DNA of 64,000 bases. Source: Cladopsammia gracilis. Its lineage: Eukaryota > Cnidaria > Anthozoa > Scleractinia > Dendrophylliidae. This document shows positions 33,047-44,200 of this stretch, piece after piece. Position 1 is the first letter of the stretch. Each line of letters opens with the position of its first letter. The position numbers and the translations under genes are program-made. Location: NCBI GenBank assembly GCA_022457155.1, contig JAJGOT010000359.1:538501-602500 (forward strand), in the 5' to 3' direction. Below the pieces are notes generated by a model that made no database searches, was not told the DNA's origin, and was given only the letters and a program-made list of their open reading frames with translations.

Positions 33047-33203
33047 CTTAGTCCATGAGCCAGGGGCTGAAAATAGAGCATGTGATTACCAAGTAGGGGG
33101 CAAATTCTATCATATGTTTTTGAAAGAAGCAACATCTTACAGTGTAGCTTTATTTTTCTATATGATAGACTTGCTGGAAACGTATCTTTCAATGAAATTT
33201 TAA

Positions 33204-33922
33204 GGTTACAGTGTACCTTCAGATCAAAAATTTATTGAAAATTTTTTTTTGGCGTTAAAATAAAGTTTACAGAATGAACTTTCATCCAAAAAAAAAGTAT
33301 CGAAAAATAGTGAAAATTGACGGAGAAATGACGGTATAACTTTTGTGGGCGGAGTTTGTTTATTAAGCGATATGTTTTTTTAAGCGCCGTTTTCTCAAAA
33401 TTAATTTTTCGCTTGTTGGGGACACTTTAAAGAGCTACAACTCAAAGGGAATTTGTTCGATTTTCCTTAAATTTGGACAGAAGCTAGGCTAACATATAAT
33501 CAACAAAAACGTGTCGGCGAATTTCTTAATTCCGAAAACTTTTTCGTCAACAGGCATTTCCGTGCGATCATTCCAATTTTTTTTCGCCCCTTTTCGAAAA
33601 TATTCTGTAACTTTTCACTGCAATTGAATATGGAAAATCGCCGACACGTTTTTTTAGCGCTTCGTGTCCGGAAACCCAAGAACAAATCAAATTAGCAAAA
33701 TATAATAACCGCTTTGAGTTATAGCGTTTTAAAGCTGATTCGGACGTTCGAATTTAGACGTCGTAAAAAATTCGACAATTCATTTTATCACCAAATGGTT
33801 TCCATAGTTAGATAGCCAGCTCTATAAGCTTTAATTTGATATCTGGGTTTAGGTATATTGAGTGTAATGTTAAGACGCTAGAGCTGTTATACTGGAGACA
33901 CCCCCGAAGGTACACTGTAACC
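33204..33922. mobile_element. 719-bp MITE with TTAA target duplication
   Basis: The left end GGTTACAGTGTACCTTC (33204-33220) is matched by its exact complement at 33906-33922. TTAA flanks both ends (33200-33203 and 33923-33926). TTAA targets are used by piggyBac and Kolobok transposons; the GG start fits Kolobok better than the CCC start of piggyBac. The inside is non-coding. Confidence 0.85.
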
Positions 33923-33995
33923 TTAAGCAATTTGTTATGCAACCCAACAACACTTATTCCTATTCAGCTTTTGGGTGCAGAAAGTGCCAACACTG

Positions 33996-34285
33996 ACTTC
34001 AAACATTGATAATTATTCATTATTATTATTATTATTTTATTATAATTTTAATTTTGGTCATTCTAGATCTTAGCAACCAAAGTGGTAACAATCTACAAAT
34101 TTTGACCCCTAAATGGTACGACAAGCACCCCTATCATTTTTATACGAGAGTCCTTCCTGGGCTCAGCTCTCGATCTGTGACAAGATATGTGATAGCCCTC
34201 GCTTTCTCTTTTGAATTGCTATTCATTCAGGACCTGCGTTGATAGCAGTTTTTCTAAACTGACACAGTCATCCTTGGTAAACATG

Positions 34286-34325
<40 letters not shown>

Positions 34326-34672
34326 ACGTTTTCAATATCCATTCCCCTGTCGAAAGAAGGAATTTGACATTTCCATGGCAACCAAATTTTAACAGGCATT
34401 TTTTTTAAACTTCGATTTTTGCATTGTTAATGAGAATTTCCTGTTTTTCTTCGTAACTTTCCCATTTTAGAGCATTTTAGTGCTACTTTAATGGCAATTG
34501 TTTGCTTTTAGTTAATTTTTGGGATTTTAATAATAATAATAATAATGTTTCATCAGGAAGCCTACTCACAATGGTAATTTTCAGTGAGGCCCTGAAAACA
34601 TACACAGAAAAGTAATAATAGTATTGATAAAATAAATAGCAAATAAATAAATAAATATATATATATATATAT
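33996..34672. other. AT-rich spacer with microsatellites, no gene
   Basis: (ATT)n near 34015-34036, (TTA)n at 34288-34323, (AAT)n near 34531-34545 and (AT)n at about 34655-34676, the last abutting the Penelope-like inverted copy. No exon or domain recognised. Confidence 0.8.
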
Positions 34673-34703
34673 ATATTTAAAAAAGGAAAAAGACTTCACT
34701 TGT

Positions 34704-34746
34704 ATCCCTACAAGCCTGTTTCGTGATTGCTCACTCTTCAAGAGAT
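34704..34746 (-). other. Hammerhead ribozyme copy, core mutated
   Basis: The inverted copy of the 35562-35604 ribozyme. The core here reads TTGAAGA, not CTGAAGA, because of an A at plus-strand 34741 (conserved C3 changed to U). Stem I has become ATCTC against GGGAT with one G-U pair. Stem II (GTGA-GCAA-TCAC), GAAA and the short stem III are unchanged. C3 is essential in the hammerhead fold, so this copy is predicted inactive. Confidence 0.8.
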
Positions 34747-35029
34747 TTTATTAAAGAATAAACATAACCATCGCTTATATACAAAATTTGAATGCTCGGA
34801 TGTTTAGTTGTTACATAGCAACGCTTTGTTACGGTGACGGCAAGAAGATACAAGTTCGTTTCGTTTATTAAGTGATGACAGGTCAGGGCGACAAATGATT
34901 AAAAATTTTTCCTTAAGACAGAGATTACATCTTTTGCTTGAGCTGCTATATGAGGAGCTATTAGAAATTACACGCCATGAAATAATGTTCGATGTTGTTG
35001 TCTTTAAGTGTTCTAAATTCATCCAAAGT

Positions 35030-35486
35030 CACTGATAATACCGCAAATAACACTACTCACACCAAATCATGCAACTGCCGTCAAAAGAGCTTATGCCCCC
35101 TAAACGGAAACTGCCTTCAATCATCTGTCATCTATCAAGCTAACGTCACGCGAACCGACAACAACACTTCCCAATCATACATCGGACTTACGGAAAACGA
35201 CTTCAAGACAAGATATAGAAACCACACTTCATCATTTCGTCACGCAAAACACAGAAACTCCACCGAACTTAGCAAACACATCTGGTCACTTAAAGACAAC
35301 AACATCGAACATTCTATTTCATGGCGTGTAATTTCTAATAGCTCCTCATATAGCAGCTCAAGCAAAAGATGTAATCTCTGTCTTAAGGAAAAATTTTTAA
35401 TCATTTGCCGCCCTGACCTGTCATCACTTAATAAACGTAACGAACTTGTATCTTCTTGCCGTCACCGTAACAAAGCGTTGCTATAA
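35030..35486 (+). pseudogene. Penelope-like GIY-YIG endonuclease domain, 5'-truncated
   Basis: One open plus frame reads the linker cysteine motif CNCRQKSLCPLNGNCLQ, then VIYQ (GIY position) and SYIGLTENDFKTRYRNH (YIG position with its Arg). Next come HRNSTELSKHIWSLKDNNIE, RCNLCLKEKFLIICRP and LNKRNELVSSCRHRNKALL before the stop at 35484-35486. This is the endonuclease half of Penelope-like elements, which nicks target DNA for the element's reverse transcriptase. The reverse transcriptase that should precede it is missing; the frame starts inside the linker near the inverted-copy junction. The endonuclease residues that can be checked are intact. Confidence 0.85.
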
Positions 35487-35561
35487 AGGGATTGTAACAA
35501 CTAAACATCCGAGCATTCAAATTTTGTATATAAGCGATGGTTATGTTTATTCTTTAATAAA

Positions 35562-35604
35562 ATCCCCTGAAGAGTGAGCAATCACGAAACAGGCTTGTAG
35601 GGAT
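35562..35604 (+). ncRNA. Hammerhead ribozyme, minimal type I, in the Penelope-like tail
   Basis: All core parts are present and pair. Stem I is ATCCC (35562-35566) with GGGAT (35600-35604). The core CTGAAGA (CUGANGA) is at 35567-35573. Stem II is GTGA-GCAA-TCAC at 35574-35585 and GAA follows at 35586-35588. Stem III is ACA-GGCT-TGT at 35589-35598, and the cleavage-site nucleotide is A at 35599 (a GUA site, allowed by the NUH rule). A short stem III with a 4-nt loop is what Penelope-like elements and retrozymes carry. It would self-cleave element RNA after 35599. It lies 76 bp past the endonuclease stop. Confidence 0.88.
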
Positions 35605-35768
35605 ACAAGTGAAGTCTTTTTCCTTTTTTAAATATTTTTCACGCTCTACTTTATGTATTGAGCACTCTACTACGGAAAAGTCGAAACACAAATTTATTTA
35701 TTTATATACAATTAATGTATACAATGTATTACAATTATGTATACAATGTGCCCTCCCAGTTGTTACAT

Positions 35769-36656
35769 ACCGTATTTACTCGTGTATAAGTCGACCTTTT
35801 ATTACCAAAATTCAGCCCAAAAAAATCGCCCTCGACTTATACATGAGTCATACACAAATACCTGACCAAGCAATCCAAGAATTTAGCATAACCATTGCCT
35901 GAAGTGCATTAGGAAAACCGAGTTTTTGAAACCAGTTCTAATTGTGCTCGAGTTTCGTCAGTTTTCGGTGCATTCTTTGTCAACAAAAAAGTATGAAGAA
36001 ATAAATGTTAAATGGTTGAAACTAAAACCTACTAGAGATGATTTCTATTGTGTCTTTTGATCTGTGGAGCAGCCATTTTTCTTAGAGCTTCGCTGCTGTT
36101 TACGGTGCTGAACTTTCGTTTTCATCGAACGATTACTGTAGCTTAGTGACCTGGCAAACTTTGGAAAGCACGTGGAGTTATGTTAGTTTCCAGTACTCCT
36201 CAAATGCGTAGTTTGGTTACCAAGTTTTTCAAGATGGCGGTGTTTTCATCGAGCGATCCTTCGAAGTTCTTCGGCGTTCCTTTGGTCTTCTTATCTAAAT
36301 CTCCTTTCAAACTCATCATTGAGATCAAGATTAGTTAAATGCAATGCGATATACTCCCAAATGTCATAAAATACTTCTCTAGTAAATCGAAGAGACCGTA
36401 TATGCTTAAGTTGTGAAGATATATACAAGTCCTGATAAACTTCACAGCGTACGATTACTGGTACATTTTCCTGAGCTTTTTTTTAATTTACCGTGTTTTC
36501 AATACATTCTTAGGAAGAAAAGATTGATGTTTTGAGAAATTTCCTTGGTCTAAATTTTACTTCTTTAACCAGAAATGATGAAAAATCCGATTTTTTACCT
36601 TGAAAATGGAGGGTCGACTTATACACGAGTTCGACTTATACACGAGTAAATACGGT
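35769..36656. mobile_element. 888-bp MITE with ACCGTATTTACTCG termini
   Basis: The left end ACCGTATTTACTCGTGTATA then AGTCGACC (35769-35796) pairs with the right end (36612-36656). On the right the 17-bp piece TCGACTTATACACGAGT is tandemly duplicated. A third, internal version (CTCGACTTATACATGAGT) lies near 35832. The interior is non-coding. Termini reading CCGTATTTACTCG are widespread in animal non-autonomous DNA transposons. The target duplication is unclear. Confidence 0.75.
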
Positions 36657-37785
36657 AATGGCTTTATGGCAACTCCTGAACTTGGGCACAGGATGTGTGT
36701 ATATATGTATATATATATACATATACACCTGATTGAAGAAACATTGTCTTGCCTTGGAAGAAGGTTGATTAATGGCGGCCGCAAATTCTCGGAAAGAAAT
36801 GTTAAAATAAAATGACTTCATGTTCTTAATGGGTCGAAATTTGGCAAGATGAGTAAGACAGTCTAATAGTACACGAAAATGTAAAAAATGAACATCAAAA
36901 ATTTGATCATAGGGGCACTTTAATTCTATCACATACAAGCTTGAACTTTTTCTGCTAATTTACTCGCCCTTGAAAGAACTTTTTCTTAGTGACTTGCTTG
37001 CTGTCCTCGCAAAGATTTTGCAAGTTATACATGTAGATGTTCATTAATGCTTTTTCTATTAATGCAGGTCGTATTTTTTTAACTCAATTGTTTTGATGTA
37101 ATACCTCTTTTGCTGTGACACCCATTCCACACTCCAGAAATGATCGATGGACAACCAGTGGATTGGCAAGGACACCATAAGGTGTGGTCAGTGCAAGCCA
37201 GTATGTGATTGCCGGCCAAAGTGATTTATTGATATGCATTGGATTTCCATCCAACCATTTTCGAGAAGAAGAACTAGGAAGTATAGGACTCAGTTCATGG
37301 TCTTCTTTACTCTTCTCGATCTCGCTATCTTCATCTGTGCTCCCCGTCTTCTTTTTATGTGTCGTTATTGGGCTAAAAGAAGAGAAGAAAGAAGAAAGCT
37401 GTGTTCAGTAAAGCTGGGAAAAGAGAACATTTAAACGTTTTCAGAGCCATGTCTTAAGGTCAATCTTTATCAACCTATTTAAAGAAAACTAACCTGAAAT
37501 GGCTTTGTCATGTGGATCTCGCTTCTTGCGGATGGAGTTCCATGATTTGTGAAGAACCCCTACTTTCACGTGCCATACACATTTTGCACTTGTAATACTG
37601 CAACGTCCAGCAATAACGGGACTCGGTGCATGTCAGCTTTTGCAAATGTAGACAGAAATGAGGCCCAAACAATTTCTTAAATAGCCCTCTTGCACTTGTG
37701 AACTTAATAAGAATAATGTTCAGAACTATTACGTAATCTTGTAATAGTCTTTCCCTCAAAAGGATTACAGGCTTTTGTCCTTTAA
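36657..37785. other. No gene recognised
   Basis: It contains an AT-dinucleotide palindrome (GTGTATATATGTATATATAT region, 36697-36729) and scattered short frames. A minus stretch near 37640-37510 (RYCWTLQYYKCKMCMARES) has paired cysteines but no other support. Confidence 0.4.
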
Positions 37786-37787
37786 TG

Positions 37788-38285
37788 CCCCCTTTGATCA
37801 TGTTGGCTTTTGATATTTCGTAGCTTCATTAGACCTCCAGTTATGAACACAATGGTGAGTTCTGTCCTGGTGTACCGGTACACGAGGGATTTTACATTGT
37901 ATTCTCTTTGTTTGTGATCTATTATTTCCGTGTAGTCTATTGTTTAGTCTTTGTTTCATTCTTTTTGTTACCGGTACACTAGGACAACCCAATGGTGAAC
38001 TAGTTTGAAGCAAACGTTGCGATAATTTTGTATGCTGTGTTTCAAACTATTCACAGCTTTATTTTGCATCTGTTTTTAGTAGTTTAGTCGAAAAAAAGTG
38101 CCCAAAAAATAGTGTTAATATGACTTCAATGCACTGCCCTCTGGGATCATGTCGGCTTTTGATATTTCGTAGCTTCATTAGACCTACAGTTTCGAACACA
38201 ATGGTGAACTAGTTTGAAGCAAACATTGATAATTTGGTATGCTGTGTTGTGAACTATTCACAGCTTTATTTCGCATCTTTTTTAA
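37788..38285. repeat. Old direct duplication, about 200 bp, one copy split by a mini-MITE
   Basis: GGCTTTTGATATTTCGTAGC then TTCATTAGACCT occurs at about 37804 and 38153. AATGGTGAACTAGTTTGAAG then CAAAC..TTG and ..GTATGCTGTGTT occurs at about 37991 and 38201. The first copy is interrupted by the 122-bp insertion at 37864-37985; the second is not, so the insertion came after the duplication. Confidence 0.7.
37864..37985. mobile_element. 122-bp MITE with GTCCTGGTGTACCGGTA ends
   Basis: GTCCTGGTGTACCGGTA (37864-37880) is matched inward from the right by GTCCTAGTGTACCGGTA (37969-37985), 16 of 17. The flanks AACACAATGGTGA and AACCCAATGGTGA look like a target duplication, and the uninterrupted paralogous copy at 38201 has one AACACAATGGTGAACTAG. 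The empty site inside the same window makes this a well-supported insertion. Confidence 0.75.
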
Positions 38286-38565
38286 CTTTTTCAGATACCA
38301 CGCAGCTCTAAACAACCTCTATCTTCATTGGGCCTGTATATCACGTGGCTCTATTGTTTTCAGGGCTAGGGTCCATTGTTGTGTTTGTTCTATTGTTTTC
38401 TCAGCAAATCAAAGAAGACCTTGTAAGAGCTGCATACTGCCCCAACTTTTAAGTCAAAAACAAGTGGACAGAAAATGGCATTAATATCTGGACTTCAAAA
38501 TGCTTGATTTAAACGTTATGCAACCTTACTTCACATATCCATGTAAAGTTCTCAGTGTCAGTGTG

Positions 38566-38757
38566 AAAACGTAAGCTTACGGCAATATTGCATTACGCGT
38601 TAGCATTTCTTCTTCATGGGTTGGCTCTTAGGAACCTTTGATTAGACATAATTTTAAGCTTATGTTTCTATGTAAAAGCACTCAAAACACTCGGGAATCA
38701 ATGCTGCAATGCGTTAAAGGTGCCACAAGTTCAAGCCGTATACAGCTTCATGTTAAA
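38566..38757 (-). mobile_element. CR1-like LINE 3' tail, second copy
   Basis: About 85-90 percent identical by eye to 4015-4202 over the whole stretch: GTTAGCATTTCTTCTTCA then GGGTTGGCTCTTA, then TTAAGCTTATGTTTCT and GTAAAAGCACTCAAAACACT. It covers only the last coding residues and the 3' tail of the LINE on the minus strand, a typical strongly 5'-truncated copy. Confidence 0.75.
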
Positions 38758-38859
38758 TCAGATATAACACTATTATACGAACAAAGGAGAACACAAATGA
38801 TGCAGAACTTGACTGTATAAACAGAAGCATCATTAACTATATCATGTAGCATAACGTTA

Positions 38860-39960
38860 CAGTTACACTTGTCCAAAGCCTTGACCATTGATGAAGGACT
38901 CTATCAATTCTAGTTGCATGGACACCTAAGAGTCCATCTTCTTCTTGACAGGGATGAAAATGCTTCCTGAGTAGTGCTGGTACTGATCTTTTGCTCAGTT
39001 TGAACATGATCAAAATTGATTGCAAGCTTGATTTGGAAACCTTCTGTTGGAATATTTTATATCCAGTTGCAAACTGCAAGACATCAAGCTGAATGACATT
39101 GTCCCCTCTTCCCTCCAACTGTAGAATGACTCTTCCTGCTTCACAGGACCAAAAGAGACAAAAACACAATTTACGGTAGCGAAATTGGAAACAATACAAT
39201 CTATATTTCACGTAACAAAAACTGTAAGACATCAAATATCTTACCAACTTTGGTACCCAAACTTGTAACAAGCCGAGGAGACGTTCGCGATTAAAGTCAA
39301 TTTAAGAGAAAATGTTTGTTTTTGCATCACCACTCAATAACAAATTGTGGCAGGTTGACATGAATGCAACATCAAACACTTCACCAATTGCGAAGAAATA
39401 CATTGATTGATTATGTTATTTTAGTTTATCAATGCTAAAAATGAAAAAACGCTACGAACAAACCATACTGAGTTACAGCTCACACCTTCCACATCATCAA
39501 GAAAGAAAGTCCACTTCATGAAAAGTGCCTCCTCGATTTGGTGCTTGTTGGTCCCCACTAGTCCCGTCAACGAATGATATAGGTTGGACAAAAATGTTAA
39601 CCAAGCTTTCTCACCTGAATTATGTTTATTAGTGGTATATTAATACACACAAAAAATCCCACCCGATTCTGACCATGAGAACCTCGTTTTCTGCCAACGT
39701 GGGTAAACCTCGCTGTCAGGTCAAATCCAAGAATAGATGGCCGATCATGGATGCGAGAATTGTATCTCCAAGACCTTTCGCATCATCCGCAACCAACCAA
39801 CCCTGTAGAGAGACTTACAAGCGTTTCTGATTTTTTGTTGAATGCTGCTCGATCAACCAACACTTGAACCAGCTTCTGTATATCTGACATGTCAAGTCAG
39901 ATGTGCGATGCTGTCAAGTCACGATGCCCATCTCCTGCATTATAAGATAGCCCAGCAACC
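38860..39960 (-). pseudogene. Unidentified broken coding exons
   Basis: Three minus-strand stretches look coding. The block at 39935-39700 reads DIQKLVQVLVDRAAFNKKSE then TLVSLSTGL, with a frame change to GDTILASMIGHLFLDLT and a stop. The block at 39610-39480 reads EKAWLTFLSNLYHSLTGLVG then TNKHQIEEALFMKWTFFLDD, ending at a donor-like GAAG|GTGTGAGC. The block at 39140-38880 reads GRVILQLEGRGDNVIQLDVL then QFATGYKI after an acceptor-like GGTCCTGTGAAG. The last recalls the end of HECT-type ligases (QFATG, and in another frame SFINGQGFGQV), but I would not assign it. Order and spacing fit one decayed gene. Confidence 0.35.
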
Positions 39961-40049
39961 TCTAAAATAGACTGGCTGACATCAGCACATATCAGCCTGG
40001 AGAGCAGGAATAGTAGGCGCATACTCTTGTTGAAGCCACGACCACACAT

Positions 40050-40255
40050 AGGGGTGGCGAATGGTACCTTCAAAAATCGTGGGTCTTGGAAAATTTTGGT
40101 CCGGTCTCGAAATCTCGGCAGTTTTTTTGTTAAGTCTCGAAGTCTCGTTTGGCGGGTGATTTTTCGGTATCGGAGTCTCGGATTTTTTGCCGCAATGTCT
40201 CGGAGTTTCGGATTCTTTTGCCAAGCAGCTCGAAATCTCAAAATTTTGCCTGATC
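40050..40255. repeat. TCTCGGA word array
   Basis: The words GGTCTCGAAATCTCGG, AAGTCTCGAAGTCTCG, GGAGTCTCGGATTTT, GTCTCGGAGTTTCGG and CTCGAAATCTC follow each other at 25-40 bp spacing. This resembles one end of the word-array transposons seen at 22.1, 48.0 and 58.0 kb, but only one cluster is visible and no terminal repeat was found. Confidence 0.6.
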
Positions 40256-41205
40256 AAGCGCGTATTTATTTGAAGATATCGTGTTGGGTCAGCAAAATAT
40301 ACGTACACAAAAAAAATTTTCGTCAATGTTATTAATATAAGCTAAGTATGACTATCAAAATTTTACATTTTAAATTATAAATAAACGTTTTACCGTAAGT
40401 GTCCGGTATAGAAGTCTTGAATTAATGAACTTTGCCACGTAACTGACAAGTCACATGTTGACTGGGACTAGTGTAGCTGAGTGTGAGTTACGGTGTACAT
40501 GAAGCTATAAGTGTGCCATCCTGTGTATTTGTTAACCTGCAAAACACCACCGGAAAAATAATTAACGACTTTAGACTTTGTATTCAGTCTGTAACACATT
40601 GATGCTAAGAGAAAATAAGTTCAGAAAACTTAGATGTAACAAAACGTAGCTGCTGAATGAGTGCTAGATTGTTAAATGAACACTTCTGAAGGCCACCTAA
40701 AGTAAATATAACTGACCATAACGTTTTACGAAAATAGTTCAGTAATTTATTACCATCATTATGTGGTTTTCTTACCATGTATTGCTCTTCCAGTGGGCCT
40801 GTACTATGTGTGCATCTTTCCTTGGACAACATTTCTGAGCCAAAGTTGACTAAACTCTGTGTTTCTTTTTTTTTTCCCTTTAATTCCCGTCATTGCTCTT
40901 TGACATTGTCAAATATATAGACATTTCCATTTGCTGTAGCTTTTGTTAAAGTCCTGAAATTCCAGTGGATGACGGAATGCAATTTTTTGGTATTTCAAGC
41001 TTATTCCGTTGTTCACAAACTGTTCACTCTCCAAACAAGAGTGGATCAGACAATAGTGTATTGGATAAACGTATTTACCGTTTGTCTTACAATGTAGGCA
41101 GGTCACGTTAAGATCGCGAATTGGAATGGACATGGAAAGTCAATGCTACAAAAAACGGGTCTACACCGATGGGCCATTGGTTTCTTCTGATGCCTAGTGC
41201 GTGCG
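40256..41205. other. No gene recognised
   Basis: Spacer downstream of the NHL-type gene. Short minus frames (for example 41133-40909, with TCLHCKTNGKYVYPIHYCLI) contain paired cysteines but no splice or domain support. Confidence 0.4.
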
Positions 41206-41207
41206 TG

Positions 41208-44200
41208 TTACATGCCATATCTGTGTGGTAGTCTTAGAGATCGCCCTCTTGAAGAACATGCAACGTCTTCCCGGACTGTTTTAACAGTGGAGGATTCTCT
41301 ATTGAGAATTTGGCTTAACTCTACCACACACTGATGATAAATATCTTCATCGATTTCCAAATGGAAGTCATCTTCTATGTAATTGATGGAGTGGTCTGCT
41401 GTCAGTTTACAGACAACCTGCTCCAACCTGAGCAAACCAGTGAACTCGTAGTGTAACAGCAAACAGTCCTCTGCATCTGGGGAGTATATGTGTGCTCTTG
41501 CTGTATCACTCGGTAGGTGTGGTCTCAAAAAATATTCCGGAAGCTCTATGGTCATGTGAAACCAGAAGAGTTGATCCTTTACCAAGAAAGGAAGGGGGAT
41601 CCGAGTCACAATGTTTGGAACTGCTCCCGTTTCTGTGAAAGTCATCATCGCTTTCGCTTCTGCTGGAATCCTCATACTCTATGTTGTTCCTGATTTCCAA
41701 GAGACAAGCAGCGAGATTCGCGGTGAGTATTCGGCGGCCATATGGCGAAATTGGAAGGGTGCCAGGGTTATCCTTTGTGGACTGGGCTCGTACCGACAGC
41801 TGTCGTGTTGTCTTTCCATACTCTTGGGCCCACCTTCTCAACTCGGATACTTCCTCACTAGTCCCGGGATGCTTTAGTGGTCGAGGGAGTTTGGGTAGAT
41901 CTCCAAAGCTAATCATGGTTTGTGGGACTTCATAGTAGCTCCTTCGGTTTGTAAAATAGTTAAAACCACAGTTTGTGGTTCTCTTCACCGTTTCTTCTAC
42001 GGCTGCGGGAAATTGGTGGGCATACTGCAAAACAGAAGGGACATCATACACCTCTCTCATTCTGGAGTTAAAGTGCCCTACAATAAGAGTAACGAGTGAT
42101 TTCGGGCAAATCCGATGAACGTATGTTGCATCAACAGACTGTATTTGGACCTGAATTAACTTCAAAGCTTCCAAAGTCATCCTTATGCTGCTAATAGTCT
42201 TTGAAGAGGGCACACCGTGAGGTCCTTCCACTGTTGCTCTTCCGCCGGCATTGATTTTCGCTTTGTCTATGGCCTTTTCGAAGTAGTCTGTAGCACCCTC
42301 CATGAGACGAATCGCGGTTACAATTGACACAGGCGATGAATGGATTCCGTGAGAAGAATACAATAATCTCGCCTGCTTCAAAAAGGTTGCCATTGGCCCA
42401 GTTGGCGATATGAGCTTCAACGCCCCAGCTCCAGTGTCTACTAAATACAGCGAATCTCCTTCAGCACAAAGACCAGTTGGTTGAACAAACGATGCCGTTT
42501 TCTGACAGCCGTCACTTGGTGTTTCTTTTCCTGATCTGATTACATGCTCAGCAGTATTGCCACCAGCGAGTCGTCCGATCTGGCGCGCATCTACATCGGT
42601 GAAATACACGTCTCCCGAATTGATAACAGTTAGGCTGTATGCTCTGCTGCAGGTTGTTGTGTTGTTGTCGACTAGCTTGACATAACTTGGCTCTCCATCA
42701 TCCAAAGGAGTATCAACAATGAAAATCCCACCATCATCCTGCGAGTTGGCAACGTAGAGATCCCCAGACTCATTACTGTAGGCCAAACCTGTGCAACAAG
42801 CTTTTCTGGGCATACTGGCGAATCGCTTTACGTCTCCCCTTAGCCTTGCGCCAGTGCAGGTGAGATTCACTTTCAGAATTATTTGAGAATCACGCTGTGA
42901 TACGTAAAGCAGGTTACGGTTTTCGTCGGCAGCTAAAGCCAAAGGACTAACTTCATCGAGCAGGGTTTTCAAACCATTCGCCCTTGAAGTGTCAGGGGTG
43001 TTTTCTTTGATCCACTCTGACAATCGTTGCCTCATTTGAACCACAGTGGCCTTTTCTCCTGGTTGTAGAAGTTGACGTTTGTAAAGCTCTTCTTGGAGTT
43101 TTTTCAGGGCTTTTGGATTCAATGTGACGACATTGCCGACATCTAAGTATGATAAACATCTTTCTTCTGCAACAAAAATAACACCGGATTTGTAAATCAC
43201 ACAGGTTGGATTGACAACATCTTTGGCCAAAACTTGGACATCAGCAGGGTTGTGTAGCTTGATCTTGAACAGGACTCCAAGTGTGTAATCTACAGTGTAA
43301 AGTGAGCCAAAGTTTCCTGCACAGACTGATATAGGGTGTTCAAACACGCCAGGTTTGTTCAATCCATACTCTTTCCAGAACATTTCTGGGACTAGCGTGT
43401 GGACCAAGAAATCCATGCCTTGCACTATCCTGGCCACAGACTCTGCATTACACTCCGCCACATAGCTTGTGTCCATCCTGTCTCTTCCTCTTAAGGCAAC
43501 GTCAGTTAGAGCAGCTTTGAGCTCCTCCGAGGACGACGAGTAAAGGCGCGCCATACGTAGCATAACGAGGCAAAAACGAACGTTCTCTATAAACATAAAC
43601 CAGTTGCAGTGCGATCTGTGAACGTTCTTCCCAGCGTGAACTATGTCGGGATTCGGAGCGGCCAAGGTGCTATAACTATCAGAAATGCCATGTTGTTGCT
43701 CTACTTGTAGAAGCTCCAGAGCTGTCTTCAACTTAGACTGACAGTCGGTGGTTATGTTAAGGCACACAGCCCTATGACACGGGATTTCTTTTTCTAAACA
43801 CCGATCACATCTTCTTAGAGCTGGACACCAGTGTACAAAACCGGCACGTTTGCAGGCTTGGCAGACAACTTTACTGGAAAGACACTCATCACACTACGAT
43901 GTATGACACTCTTCTCCGATTGTTAAATCATCACTTTCCTCTAGACAATTCAAACATTGTTGAAGCTCTCTTAATCTTCCCTTATGGCATTGCAGAGTTG
44001 AACGTCCATCGCCCTCCGCACCAGTGAAGTCATTGCCGACAATAAGTGCTGCTTTGTTGTCAAGCGTTGTGATTCCCATTATTTCAACCTCGGTAAGAAA
44101 TTTGTCAGCGAAATACTCGTGAGGGACATTTTGGTTTTCTCTCACATACTCTAACGTGTACAACTCTTGACCTCCAACAATTGCCATAGAGTTTTGATCA

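Larger units (their letters stand above)
34673..35634. mobile_element. Penelope-like element 3' end with a large inverted copy of its tail
   Basis: The plus-strand copy runs from about 35012 to 35634: GIY-YIG endonuclease C-terminus then 3' tail with a hammerhead ribozyme. The last 340 bp or so (35287-35634) recur in inverted orientation at 34673-35010, about 95 percent alike by eye, with only the 276-bp endonuclease part between the arms. Partial, inverted and tandem copies are a known habit of Penelope-like elements. The reverse transcriptase is not present, so this is a 5'-truncated pair. An (AT)n microsatellite borders the left side. Confidence 0.88.

Noticed and set aside
38880..39140. 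HECT ligase C-terminus
   Set aside because: QFATG and GQGFGQV-like pieces lie in different frames and no catalytic Cys region is visible; left as unidentified.
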